NCBI GenBank assembly: GCA_026770585.1
Contig: MU647639.1
Coordinates: 32,538-73,906, forward strand
DNA from: Baffinella frigidus
Lineage: Eukaryota; Cryptophyceae; Cryptomonadales; Baffinellaceae
DNA length: 41,369 nucleotides
Direction of reading: 5' to 3'
In this document: positions 17,801 through 28,800 of the stretch, in pieces
Position numbering within the stretch: the stretch's first letter is position 1
How the letters are laid out: each line of letters begins with the position of its first letter
The notes under the pieces: generated by a model
Database searches by the model: none
Told to the model about the DNA's origin: nothing
What the model saw: only the letters and a program-made list of their open reading frames with translations
Position numbers and translations under genes: made by a program

Positions 17801-18444
17801 TCGTCTTCAAGAAGAGTATCATTTGCCACACAGACATGGTCCTCAGTGTATTTGACGCATCCGGCTTTACCTTGAGACTTAGTTCTGCAAAGTACGCCAT
17901 GGCGACCAATTCTTTGGTCGGAAGGTGTCTATCGGAGTACCAGAAAGAGTCGATACAAGATCCGTCGTCTGAGGCATCTCAGTCCGGGTTTGCGTCCATG
18001 TTACAGAACGGCGCTGTTGATGCGGGCACGATAGTTGCCCAAATCCCTTTCAAGACTGTGTTGCATGCATGGGACGCCGGGTTCTCGTATGCGATCGGGG
18101 TTGTTTCAGGTCTACAGGACTTAGTTGGTACCGCAGACCAGAAGCACTGTAACCTGCCAGATATGGAGGCTAAAGATATCTCGACATGTGCATGTGGCGA
18201 CGAACCTGCGATGATCCCAGACAATAAAGCAGGAGAGGGCGTCGCAGACGGAGCATTTTGGTGCACTGGTGTGCTATCTTTAATTTCATCGACAGGTCAG
18301 TCATACCTAGGTGTGAACCCATACACGTATGCAGAAATCACCCAAATGCTTTCAGACCAGGATGAGTATCTCTCGTGTTTCACTATTCCTGGCTGTGGGA
18401 TGACACCACCGACTGCGCCACTTCTAGCCTCACAGGGGATCTAA
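14878..18444 (+). CDS. Giant gene, exon 3: large ectodomain block ending at an in-frame TAA or in a short intron
   Basis: The frame enters from the acceptor (V-T-F-V-I-S-A-P) and runs 1,188 codons to a TAA at 18442-18444. Beyond that stop the same frame continues for another 4.3 kb. The sequence has a helical first part, a cysteine-rich centre (GCGKTQSCRSRC, LPCCGGGNTRDRC), a beta-rich stretch (LIVALGGTVRIYRPNGSS) and a conserved-looking cysteine cluster near 18185 (STCACGDEPAMIP). A candidate 108-nt intron (18366-18473) would skip the TAA. I cannot name a domain. The extracellular character and the absence of a signal peptide at its 5' end fit an internal exon, not a separate gene. Confidence 0.6.
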   Translation, partial: VTFVISAPTVMQPGMLARITECAPVHRGHSMLLNCGRNFLSLDASFTAMRVANSHFWNSLAKLGRLISGIPGGGSVQTFLQGSAVYNMQIRTPLLRRRYTPRREDYSYNSIQSFATKQYQSLLAKAQDLPRQSIDMIKETGTKTMLFAQKLLADSKNFQASAEGYKMGAQFISATPGNFIRRLPGASIGVAAFGGSIIDTTQFAWRFVTRLIVKLLAVQQGVSLAPALWQAAADSMDDYDTYLVKPAFRACSGIGIMLGYSNPWARLFRESCSAAVASHATAVSAGIVLFVDIPTLACMCRDAEGRHFPSYARESCWGPAPIRMKPLLASLISDAESGFNQKDICLKLGANTEDKMRAIMDPVMQHGYAATEAVGSSLDYLTTMFDKNAGSCVDLITSPYTMALVPEPVDYFRGCGKTQSCRSRCITLFNEFEAIKTRLLEQAGVFEFKSSVNKKFFSNADVLAGRGAVPFEVLAMLEVPPMDLSTLSGLPCCGGGNTRDRCIAVVGIADTTELQVIEYCIPQRLDIGTHEHTRWVVSGSSDWTPELQSVRFATRDTLIVALGGTVRIYRPNGSSVTVMEQLAVGEKSWTGQGRMHRVGWIFAAPGNYAIVFGFVNAENAVSTTVSVCVRLDGPRMWPHFPVAECRHNLHEKLDSHVPTCLGNQCTELLMLPTSSAGVMRYCVPDKEKAFLVGFNMQYACVDSAPHPTLSKDLGFSDVTSGTFVVTTTLAGVRRTPALCSNTLVTGNLSNTEAPTTIFSANPTTTSATWLQLVTLGWDRQQSSKVIQASRHISEKVSASILIDQRCDVDDCSGCVVPSVQRACFMAQQCAVAKCIGTVVNLERPLCSVGRVLQAGLDVDLAKMHGVWTVLTDLVSFALRAATGMEQTGVQLEFIDEIFFSVICEAKNGIIASMGILTSLINGVMNTADRAARSSMMNSVAFDQEAANAEAVRTMTAAATTNFLAQIALGVLYPPIVFKKSIICHTDMVLSVFDASGFTLRLSSAKYAMATNSLVGRCLSEYQKESIQDPSSEASQSGFASMLQNGAVDAGTIVAQIPFKTVLHAWDAGFSYAIGVVSGLQDLVGTADQKHCNLPDMEAKDISTCACGDEPAMIPDNKAGEGVADGAFWCTGVLSLISSTGQSYLGVNPYTYAEITQMLSDQDEYLSCFTIPGCGMTPPTAPLLASQGI

Positions 18445-18473
18445 CTGTTCACTGTCTCCACGCGATGTAAGAG
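18366..18473 (+). other. Candidate intron 3 (108 nt) that would remove the in-frame TAA at 18442
   Basis: The donor is GATGA|GTATCT (phase 2) and the acceptor is the AG at 18472-18473. The TAA is part of TCTAAC, a good branch-point match, followed by the pyrimidine-rich TGTTCACTGTCTCC and then the first downstream AGs. The interval is pyrimidine-rich throughout and its length keeps the frame. The protein it would remove (YLSCFTIPGCGM and so on) also looks plausible, so genuine readthrough or nonsense mutation stays open. Confidence 0.35.
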
Positions 18474-21400
18474 TAATTACGCCAACTCACAATGGGATGA
18501 GGGTGCGGCTGCGCTCTTTTCTGATCCACTTCCGGTGGAACTTACTACTGGTTCTGTAGTAGAACAAATCCAGAAACTACGAAGAACTGCCACTGCTACT
18601 ATAAACCCAGCTGTGATAGCATGTCTCATATTATCTATACAACAGGGCACCTCGAACGACGCGTGTCTACAGGATTTCCTTACGTTGCGTAATCAACGCC
18701 GACAGGTCTTCTTTCAGTATGTTCCACTGACACGGACCGGGTCACAACACATCGCAGCCTGTGAGGTATTCACAGGTCCTGCGGCGGACGATTCGTCAAA
18801 CCCATCGAAATTTAAGCAGTGTTTGGATAAATATCCTGACGTTGGTTGTACGACACCTGGGATGGTGTGGGCTGGGCGCTCTACGAATCGCGTGCCGGTT
18901 GCGACAACCCACTCGCGCACTGATATCGAGCATACAGAACGCTTGAATGCCGCGCGACGAATATTGATAGATGTTCGAACAAAGATTATGTCTCAACTGC
19001 GCAATACAAACGTAACCCAATGGAATGCGAAACACCTCGATCTCGCCATTTTCACAGCGGAAGGAGACGCACTACACCAGCTTTTTGACGCACTTGTTCT
19101 GGGACCATACGCACGCGCGGGTATGTGGCCGACTGACGCTGAACACGTTCTCCCACGGTTGGACTGGTACCGAGACACACACGAAGGGACGACGCGCGAA
19201 TTTGAGCTCCCATGTACAGGAGAAGCTCTACGCGGTGAGAAGTCTGCACCATACACATGTGGTTCTTCGACACGCCGGTCGGTGATCCGCTACTTTATGA
19301 AAAATGTGTTGGGGGGTGGTACGGACAATTTGAAACAGGGTGTGCAACGTGTTGTACGTGAAATGATATCTACGTTGACGACAACATGGGATGTCGATTA
19401 TGGTTGTTCGTGTTTGATGGAAAAGCATTTGGAAGCGGCAAATGCCATAGGGCAAACTGGTTTATCGATCGGTGATCACAACGTCGCATGTTGTGACCCG
19501 AACGACCCGGATAGTTTCCTCCCCGCGTTTTTGCATGAGACACCTTACACAAAGCTGAGTGGGTCGTCCATCGTCAGAGAGCTCTTCATAGCCATTGGTA
19601 ACTTTGTAGAGAAGGATCTGTGGACACGATCAAGTGCCCCCTTTACTGCATATAACCTAGACCTTCTGTCAGAGTCGGGAGTGTGGAACAGTGAACAGAA
19701 GATCCTCGCGGCAAACATGGGTATGTTCCGCACAGATATCCCATTACTTCGATATGACAGCGATGAAGTCGCTGAGCCCTTCGGGGGCCTTCATAAGAAC
19801 GTCTCGATGTGGCGCATGTGCCACGGGTTTCTACAACAGACACTGGCGACGCTACCGATGGGGGCTGACGGTCTCCCATTGGGTGTCTTCAAAAGCAATC
19901 CATTGGACCCCACCGCGTTCTCGGGAGAGCATGCGGTAAGTCAGTTAGAATCCATCGTACGTAGTATGACAAGTAATGCATGGTCGGTGAGCCCTTTGCA
20001 CTACTCACATGCTATGCGACACATACCCAGTGACTCACTCTTATGCGAGTCTGCATATACGGAGGAATTTGAAAACGACGAGCACGTCTCTGCGATTCCG
20101 ATAGACCGCGAGTACGTCGACGGTATCGACGTGCTCGGTGACTTTGTTCTGCCAGATATGGCAAGTATGCACCCACGTGCCGGTGGCCTCGGTTCTGTGC
20201 GACGCGCTTGCCTGTGTGGGTGGGTCAGTGAGTCGTACTGCTTCATACCCAACGTGGTGTGTGATGATGTATACTGGCCTGACAAGGACGACACAGTCGC
20301 TGCATATTGTGTTCTTGAAGATAGTGGAAATCGTGCAGTTCCGCGTCCCGATGGGGTCGGGGGTGAAGGTGACAAGGTCCGCGACGCGGTGATCGCACAT
20401 TGGGTTGATAGTTGGGTTTGTGATTCAATGGCTCCATCTAAAACGTGGGGGGTGTTGAATTCGACCTTTATGGAGGAGTGGATGCTGAATAATGTGAGCT
20501 CACTGAGTGTTCGTGAGACACTCGAACACGGGCGTGTGGGTCTACGGATTGGTATGATCGCGTCCGTGATTGGCGACAAGGATTGGAGGCGTGTTCTGCA
20601 CCCAGGGCGGCGCACGGTTCCAATAACTGGACCCGTTGGGGGTACGGTGGGTCAGAAGTGGTGTGTGCGGAACCACGCAGAGATGTTACCAGAGTCTTTT
20701 GCAGATCGATTTGTCGACGAACTCTTTCCAATCGCACAGGGTGTCACTGAATCGGCTGGTCTCGCCTTCTGTCTGCGTGTGGTCGTCGAGGCCGCGCGTC
20801 TGCGTGTGCTACAACTCGCAGCGGCAGGCACCAGTGGAGAGGCTTCCAAACGGCTCAACGAGGCCGTAAATGGTCTGGAGAACGTGTTGGCGCAATGGCG
20901 ACGCCGCTGTGGGCAGCAGGTCGATACGGTTGGGATTTGTATGCTCCGCGGGGTCTTTGACATACAACCGGTTCTTGAAGAGAAACCACAGTGTCCGTTT
21001 GCACTTACAGGTATGCCTTTGGTGGGTGCGTGGCTCACCCCAGGCTGTGTGCTTCGTTGGACAAATGGTCGTTATTTCTACCCATGTCTCTGCAACGACT
21101 GTTCGGGTCCATTGACACTTTCAGTTGTCAGAGATGTGGTCGCCAAGGGATCATGTGAGCTGGCTGTCAATCCTTACACATTTGTGCACGAATTCAAGAA
21201 GAAAAGTTCACTGTTTTGGGCTACAGACTACACACACGAATCAGATCACCTGACGCGCTCCGCTCTCACTGCACAAGTTTTAGCAATTCACAAGGAACGC
21301 AAGCGTGAAACCGGGGCAAATATCCAAAAACTTATCGAAAAATATATCCATCTAAATAAAACCTCGGGGGAATCCCATGGCCGGTTCGGTAACGTGGGTG

Positions 21401-22791
21401 CAGACACCACGTGGTTCGCCGCAGAGGGGTTGGCTCAAGACGGGTCTGCGAAATTTTGCGACCTTATCTATGACTGGTGGCCTGAGAGTTGGGACCACCC
21501 TGTGGGTGTGCACGTTACGACGCCGTGTCATAGCTCCGAGACGGCATATCGTGGATTCGACAACGCGTTCACATTGGACCGAAAACACGACCCCCCCCGT
21601 ATGGTATTCAGACACAACGCGATGCGTGATACTGCTACCACCAAAAACAACATTGGTTCTTCTGGGTTGTGTCGACAGCGGTCTGTCGTTATCCCAATCC
21701 AAGAGATGAACACTATGCGTTTCTGCACCCGGATGGACTTACAATCTCGATCGGACCCAACCGTACCAATACGTCCACGAGACATCCCTTACACCACGGG
21801 GGAACAAGACCGTTTTCTAGAGGCTTGTGCTGAGGACAATGATGGTGTACCATGGGATAAAAACGCGAGTTCAACATACGGCCGCAGCGCGGGTCTTGTA
21901 CTGAGCTGGCCTATCCAAGAAACGTATTGGGTCTGGCCACCCTTTGATCCGATAAACCCATTATTAGTTCGAGCGTTAGGTACATTGACTTCTGCATCCG
22001 ATATCATCGACTCCAAGTGGGGTGACGGTGGTTGTGGACTGTACTCACTTTTGACATGTGTCACCGACAAGGACTGCTCGGACCTGTCAATCGATCCAAA
22101 CGTGGATATGGTGTGTATGAAGTCACGTGGCGATGAAGGGGTCTGTATGGTACAGAGTCAAGAAAACGGTCGGGTAGAATGTGTCAAGCACATGGACTGT
22201 GTGTCAGGGAAGATGTGTGCGGGAGACGGACTTTGTGTGACCCCGGTGGCATCGTTTAACAACTCACGCGACGCCGAGATCGAAACTCATATGTACGGAC
22301 CTGACTGTGCCGAAGACGAGAAAGCTGATATGTACGGACACTCTCCGTGGGAACAGGTCCCAGATATCCTTCGTTCACATGGACTGTGCAGCCACCGCAA
22401 ATGGTATGAGTACAGACAGATGTTGAAAAAATCTGACGACGAAGGGTTGTGTGTGCAAGAAAGAGACAGAGGCATCCCCACCAAAAAGGGTGGCGGGGTT
22501 TGCAAAATTCCCACAGACACTTCACATTGGGACTACACAGGTACGCATGGTATCGATGCAAACAGGAAAGATGCTCCAATACAGCAGGACGGAGTACTAT
22601 CTGTACACGCACACAAGTGTGATCGTGATGCATCTGGAGGGATACAGCCAGTGTCAACCCAAAAAGGCCATCCTGCGCAGTGTGAGAGGAAAAATCAGCG
22701 ATGCGAAGTTTGGGCGCTCGTTTGCAACATACACATCAAAAGGCAATCATACGATCCCGTACACTCGAATGCCATACTTCTCAAATGCTGA
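18445..22791 (+). CDS. Giant gene, block 4: cysteine-rich ectodomain
   Basis: This block is in the same frame as the preceding one, separated only by the TAA at 18442-18444. Residues encoded from about 18475 (NYANSQWDEGAAALF) already read as protein, well before any start codon. It encodes about 1,440 residues, rich in cysteine, tryptophan and charged residues. Motifs include C-x2-GWVSESYC near 20215 and a compact pair of six-cysteine repeats near 22050-22240 (CVTDKDCSD, CVKHMDCVSGKMC, GDGLC) resembling dickkopf/EB-type disulfide modules. There are no membrane helices. The frame continues to a TGA at 22789-22791, but coding quality shifts to the next frame somewhere between 22540 and 22830. 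No ATG or promoter marks a separate gene here; the GTG at 18535 is just an internal codon. Confidence 0.55.
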   Translation: MFTVSTRCKSNYANSQWDEGAAALFSDPLPVELTTGSVVEQIQKLRRTATATINPAVIACLILSIQQGTSNDACLQDFLTLRNQRRQVFFQYVPLTRTGSQHIAACEVFTGPAADDSSNPSKFKQCLDKYPDVGCTTPGMVWAGRSTNRVPVATTHSRTDIEHTERLNAARRILIDVRTKIMSQLRNTNVTQWNAKHLDLAIFTAEGDALHQLFDALVLGPYARAGMWPTDAEHVLPRLDWYRDTHEGTTREFELPCTGEALRGEKSAPYTCGSSTRRSVIRYFMKNVLGGGTDNLKQGVQRVVREMISTLTTTWDVDYGCSCLMEKHLEAANAIGQTGLSIGDHNVACCDPNDPDSFLPAFLHETPYTKLSGSSIVRELFIAIGNFVEKDLWTRSSAPFTAYNLDLLSESGVWNSEQKILAANMGMFRTDIPLLRYDSDEVAEPFGGLHKNVSMWRMCHGFLQQTLATLPMGADGLPLGVFKSNPLDPTAFSGEHAVSQLESIVRSMTSNAWSVSPLHYSHAMRHIPSDSLLCESAYTEEFENDEHVSAIPIDREYVDGIDVLGDFVLPDMASMHPRAGGLGSVRRACLCGWVSESYCFIPNVVCDDVYWPDKDDTVAAYCVLEDSGNRAVPRPDGVGGEGDKVRDAVIAHWVDSWVCDSMAPSKTWGVLNSTFMEEWMLNNVSSLSVRETLEHGRVGLRIGMIASVIGDKDWRRVLHPGRRTVPITGPVGGTVGQKWCVRNHAEMLPESFADRFVDELFPIAQGVTESAGLAFCLRVVVEAARLRVLQLAAAGTSGEASKRLNEAVNGLENVLAQWRRRCGQQVDTVGICMLRGVFDIQPVLEEKPQCPFALTGMPLVGAWLTPGCVLRWTNGRYFYPCLCNDCSGPLTLSVVRDVVAKGSCELAVNPYTFVHEFKKKSSLFWATDYTHESDHLTRSALTAQVLAIHKERKRETGANIQKLIEKYIHLNKTSGESHGRFGNVGADTTWFAAEGLAQDGSAKFCDLIYDWWPESWDHPVGVHVTTPCHSSETAYRGFDNAFTLDRKHDPPRMVFRHNAMRDTATTKNNIGSSGLCRQRSVVIPIQEMNTMRFCTRMDLQSRSDPTVPIRPRDIPYTTGEQDRFLEACAEDNDGVPWDKNASSTYGRSAGLVLSWPIQETYWVWPPFDPINPLLVRALGTLTSASDIIDSKWGDGGCGLYSLLTCVTDKDCSDLSIDPNVDMVCMKSRGDEGVCMVQSQENGRVECVKHMDCVSGKMCAGDGLCVTPVASFNNSRDAEIETHMYGPDCAEDEKADMYGHSPWEQVPDILRSHGLCSHRKWYEYRQMLKKSDDEGLCVQERDRGIPTKKGGGVCKIPTDTSHWDYTGTHGIDANRKDAPIQQDGVLSVHAHKCDRDASGGIQPVSTQKGHPAQCERKNQRCEVWALVCNIHIKRQSYDPVHSNAILLKC

Positions 22792-22825
22792 GGCGGGGTT
22801 TCTGGGGACCAAGCGCAAATTTCAG
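22541..22825 (+). other. Zone of reading-frame change in the giant gene (candidate intron 4 or +1 frameshift)
   Basis: Coding moves from the frame of 18445-22791 to the frame of 22451-31150, so an intron of length 1 modulo 3 or a +1 shift is required. The best acceptor is CAAATTTCAG|GTACCG (exon from 22826, phase 0, AG|GT like introns 1 and 2). Phase-0 donors that fit are 22594 (GTACTA), 22603 (GTACAC) and 22651 (GTGTCA). Another fit is CACAG|GTACGC at 22541 with an AG at 22688. A simple alternative is an extra A in the AAAAA run at 22690-22694, because both frames look coding on either side of it. Confidence 0.4.
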
Positions 22826-25800
22826 GTACCGGGCAGCTCAGAGCCCGATCTGACACCAGTGGCATGTTCATCTATCGCACACTGCGCTCTACAACCCTTT
22901 ACAATCCGTGGATGGGAAGTACCCTCTCGCATCGTCTATGGGTCAAATCTGGAACCTCGAGATTATACCCTACAAGACGCGATACATTGTGGTGCTTTTG
23001 GATACCTCACAAACCCCGGTGCAATTAATCCGACCTGTAGAATTGATGTAGACGTTATACCATTTTACCGGATTTTATGTGTGGGTTACACAGGTTCAAT
23101 GATTCAAACCCAGTGTCGATTGAAAGGATCCGAAGCAACGCGTAAACAAATGTGTGACATTCTAAAAGTGTCGTACAAAGCGGTAAATAAGGGAACAATA
23201 CGCCTTAAAATAAACGAATTGACAAAACAATTCAAGTCTTGGCCGGACACCGGTGCTACATATACGGCGTATATGGAACAGGTCGCGTGTTCCGAAGCGA
23301 TTCTAACGCGTCTACAAGGAGACAATGGATATGCCTACACGACAATAGACGAGCCCCCACGTGAAATCCGCTCCATTGGTATGTACCGTTTCCTGGAATT
23401 CTCGCTGTACGAAGTTGCCCCGATGTGGTGGGTCAAATGTCTTTTGTTTTCCACTGTCACAGAGCTCCCAGGCGGTGTTTTGAGTTGTGAGGCGTGGGAA
23501 GAATCCACATACACACAGATGAATCCCTTAAAATGGCTCGCCAAGAATGTCGGTCATGTCTCTGCAAAGGATGTCAATTCACAGAAGGAGCTGCTTCGTA
23601 CTAAGATGATAACGGTGCTCACCACGAAGATTGAAGAAATGTATAGATCACATGCGCTAGATTCATTCAATAAGTTGTCGGCCTCAATTTTTTTCAACCC
23701 TCAATGTTTCAACCAGACACGTCTCAATTTTCAACGCCTGAAGATAGAGAATGGAACACCAAACGACAATGCAATGTTGTCAAAAGTACGGGATTTGGTT
23801 AAAGCAAAAGTCATTATTAAGGGAAATTCATGGGAAGGTGTAACGTGCGATCGTGATGGACAGAAGGCTTGTTTCACGCGACCCGAAGCCGATGAATACA
23901 TCGAATCCCCCGAACACAGTTTGATTGACATCATCAAGGAAATACTTGTGGGTTTTACTGGGGATTTTGATTCTGTGAACATTGAAGAGTTGATCATCGA
24001 CATGGAATACGATCATGATCACGAAACCATTCGTTTGTTTCGAATGCGTCAACTTGAAAACGTCACACCAACATTGATGCAACGAATTATGAACAAATTC
24101 ACATGGGGTTCCCAATGTGAAGCACAATCGCAGCTGACAAAGACCTGTGAGACTCCAACATGTGAAGACCGTTTGTGTCTCTGGAAAACTACAGATGACG
24201 ACCCGGCTATAAAAAACACGGCCAGATTCACAACCGAAAAAGTACTCATTGAGTTTGACACCGCTGAAGTTTCAGTCCAATCTTCCATGTTATACAGAGA
24301 AGATCCATGGTTTTCGAATTTGGAAAACACTCGGATCGGATTCGACCCATGCTCAACTGAAATTCTGGGCAAGAATCAAGGTTATGAAAAACATGATACG
24401 CGGAAGACGCACAGTGGTTCTTGTGGTATCAATGCCGACGATAGCGCGCAACAATCAATGGACAGACCTGCATTATGCATCAATGGAAAATGTCCATCTC
24501 ACCTAACTCCGAATTCTGGTCGTATCTATCCTGTGAACCACGAATGTTTCCGACGGCGCAATGAAGGAACACGCGAAGGGGGTGGGACTACAATGATCAC
24601 TGGCGCACAAGATGACCGAATTGAGAGGTTCCAGTGGGTGGCCGTTCCACGGGGGTTTACATTCACTACACACAGCATAGAAACAGACACATTGCTCTCG
24701 GCCGGCCAATCTTGTCCTTTTTTCAAATACGAACAATACCAACCTGCTCCGAATGCCTGGAAAGGTACAGACCGCGATCGTGTGGGGAATAGATTCACAA
24801 AAGGAGTGTCTCTTCTCAACGAGGGATTTTATAAGATTGAGCAAGGCGTTGATGAGAGCAGTTTTTTCAATGAGCGCAATTTGAAAATGAACAACTTTTT
24901 GCGAAACCCGTTTTATTACGGCGGGGGAGTGCCCGAAATACCTGCTAACTGGCAAGCAACGATAGATGCATCGATGTCCATAGTTAAGGAGGCCCATTCA
25001 CACGTACCACGGTATCTTTCAGACTACTATGAGGGTAACCCACGCAATACTGATGAATATCAAATGTTGCACCTCTATGACACTCTGACCAAAGAGCCTT
25101 CTATCCGCGGTATGGACAAGCCAATGAAGTCTGGTATTTTCAAGTCTAGATCTACGTTTGAACCATTTCCTGCCGTACGATTCGAAAAACAAGCGGAAGA
25201 TTGGGACAGCATCGCTTTCACTCAGAAGAGTCGAGAGGATGTATCTAAACTCCCATTTGCACAGTTTGCAGACCATCAGATACCAGGGATACCAGGTGTG
25301 GAATTCGACCCTGCATACCCATCTGCACTGCATACAACAGCAGATGAAGTGTATGTATCCGTTGGGAATTTCCGCCACCTTGCGCAGTCCAAATTGAAAA
25401 CCAAAGGAAATATCGAGTGCTACGCGTGTGTGAAGATCCGGAGGAAGACGTTTCCTCGATGGGACCCTGATACAAACCCCAAGACGAGGGATATGCCTGT
25501 TCCAACTAAAACGACCCCCGGGAGATATCATATAGATAACACCGCACGTCTCCGAACCTTGCAGGATATTATAAATGGCAAGACAACTTTTACAGAGGGT
25601 TCGCAAAGTACTGATTTTGAGACCTTACCATACTTGTTATTGGATAAAACGGAAGACGATTTTAAGAGAGTTGTTTTGGAAAGCCATCCCCTGCTCTTCA
25701 TACAAACTGTCGACCTTTTCAAAGAGGGTGAATTGTATGGGAGCTCTTTCACCGATCCCCGCGCTATAATTGCGGCGTTCGTACAAATTGTCACGAAGGG

Positions 25801-28800
25801 TGTTGAATTTCCGTTGCTTTCGAGGGTTGGTCTAAATGAGCCAGGGGTGGACAGCCATATCGCCGAATACGTGAAGATAAACAATGATCAGTTGGTCGAT
25901 GAATACATCACACTATACCCAGGAGAAGCGAGATTGGTGTACTGTGCGGCAAAATGGCCCCAGTTAGCAAAACATTGGTTCGAGGTGTACAGACGAACAA
26001 ATATTGTAAAAACCAAACAACGATCCAATGTCGACAGTTTTGCCCCCCTTACAGAAAAAATACCAGGCAGTGGTGTCGTCGCATACGAGATCGGATTTAA
26101 TAAGAATTTCAAGTGCATCCTTGCCGATGAAGCAGATCATTCTAGTTCTTGTAACGTGTTACATCTTGGTTCAAGAGTATACGCTAACTTGGTTGAATGT
26201 CATGTTTGTTCCTCTCTCTCCGAGACAATATTCATCGGTCGAAACAGATGTGGTATACCAAAATGGTTACGGAGTTGGATAGACACAGAACAATCCTCAC
26301 TGGAGTTTGGGGCAAGGTTTCAAGATTTTGAAAATGCGGGCCCAGAGAGTCCAACATCAGTGATAGATATTGCCTGGGCGATTCTGCGCACTGCAATTAT
26401 CAGAATGCTCCCACGAAACCCTGCGACAAGTACGATCGGTTCACCAATACGGGAGATGTATTCCATCAATACCACCAAGGACATGGTATTTAGCGGTGCA
26501 TTCCAGAGATTTCCACTGGAGTGGGAGTCGTGGGGTAGTTACAACATGCTGGGGGCACTCACATACGAGGCGACGACAGGGAAGTACGACCCTGTCTCCA
26601 AAAAAATTGAGTCCTCGGCATGTGCTGACGAGTTACAGACCAACTTTGTCGACTACGCCAGGTGTGATATGAGTACTGATATTGATTACCTGGACCAATC
26701 AGTGAAAGACAACTTTCGACGCCAGCGCGGTGTCATCGTACCCACCGGGTCGCGCGCATCGTGGTTTATCACACGCGACCAGATGACCGGCGCTGGTACC
26801 GTCCCATTCTGGGCCAACTCACATCGTGAAGAAGGTGAGCTATTTGCTTCATGGATTTTGAACAGCAAAGACCACTGTCGCAACCACAACAAAGATAGAT
26901 TTCAAAGTGTGTGTTTTATCGATTTCGACGGTAAGATACGCACCTTCAACCCATGGCTGGGTGGAGACTTCTCTCCCATCGATAGATGTGACTATACATA
27001 CCAAGAGAATAAAAAAACGAACATGCTGGACACGATATGCGCCGCTCCAAAATGTTTAAAAGATGATGATAGTGTGTTCTCAAAGGAACAATACACAGAT
27101 TACAGGGGCATGGAAGACAGAATTCCACTGGTGGGGGTAAAATGTTGGGACCGCGATGGGCAAGTTCCAGAAAATATTGTCGTTGGTAACTCACAGCGGA
27201 ACAATGTGTGTTCTAAAACACCGTTGATTCATGCGGAATGTGAACATCCACAGGGGACGCTTGCGGGCCAGGGAATGCCTGCCGAAAGTGTCTACAAAGC
27301 GTTCAACGGCGCAGGGCGTCTCAGTATGCGCACTTCGGGAGATGGAAGTGCCGACATGGGTGGACTGTTTGTACAGCCACGTCACGTGGTGTTTCATGGG
27401 GTGGGGGAATCTGCTTCGAGTGGCAACACGGCGGGGGGTGGGGTCCGAGTGTCGCCATTCGACATTGCAGGACATCACATCCGCTATCTGGTGAGTGCAG
27501 AAGGGATCGTGGTGAGTGACGTGATGCTAGAGTCATACGCGGACCTGGAAGAGGCTGAGAGACAAGATGGGTTTGGTACCGAGTGGATTAGTTTCGACGA
27601 GTTTATGGAAACCACACAGGTAACACCTGTGATAAACTGGAAAAGTTCGTGGACCGACTGGGCCTGTCCTCTACGACAGCAAGCATTCCTCAGCGGGGAG
27701 CATACCGACTTCAGACCACAATCTCCCAACCAGCACCGCTCGCGTGTGCTTTTCTCGGAGGCGAACAACAATAAATTCATACACCCAACACAGAAAACCG
27801 GTGAAGGTGTCGCATATGCCCGTGGTGAATACTACACAGGCAACGGTGTCTGTGCATGTGCAACCAAACAAGAGTGTCAGTTCTCTGTTGTTGACACACG
27901 GGTCTGTGGGTTTATTGACACGATCAAGTCACTACACGACAATAACTGGAGGGAGAGTGTTGTACAGAATAATAAGAAGTGTACCAAACAGATTGACTGG
28001 CCTTACACGGGTGGGCTGATGCGGGACAAATCTCCAATCCGTACCAACGTCGATGGATCAGATTGCGGGCTGCTCGCTCGTACACCAACGTACCAATACC
28101 GGTATACACCAACTAATCTTTACCCGGCACCCAAAGGAGCCCCAACCACACTCTCATCGATTGGTGACTGTCACACCGGACGCCTTGCAGACAGCGATAC
28201 TACGGGGATCCCATCTGATTGCACTCTTTTACATCGCAACATCAGTCATTTGATCTTGAACTGTAATTCAGAGACATTGACCCTGCCACGCATGATGTCA
28301 GACATGCCTGTAGATGTGATGCGTCGCGTGCATAGTCTGCGACGGAAATGTAACCAATGCTCTGCAGCGCCTACGTTTCATTCGTCAAACGGAAACCCAC
28401 TCCCAGAAGCGGAGAGCTCTGTGACACACCCATACCGTTTATCGACACAGCGTGTCATGGCATCAGAGCTCCGCAACGACCTCTCTCGCGCGCTCTGTGA
28501 CTCCGTTGAGGGTTGTCCACAACTTGAGGCTGTTATCAATCGCTCACACTGGATCCCTGATATGTTTTGGCATACATTCATGGGTGACGTCCGCCAGCTG
28601 CTCAACACCACGATCACATCCTCTCAACCGATGCCATCAATCGGCACTATATTCGAGGGGTCTACCACCAGTGAAAGCTACACCGAGAATGATGCGAATC
28701 TGTGGGAGCGACCGTGGCTAATGTGTAAGCTTGCTCCTACAGAATGCCATGACACGTGTGATGTTACGACTGGGCGTTGTGACAAAGTGTGTAAAAATCC

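Noticed and set aside
22690-22694. Programmed ribosomal frameshift at AAAAA
   Set aside because: No recognisable slippery heptamer with a downstream structure was seen. An indel or a short intron explains the change as well, so it is not claimed as recoding.
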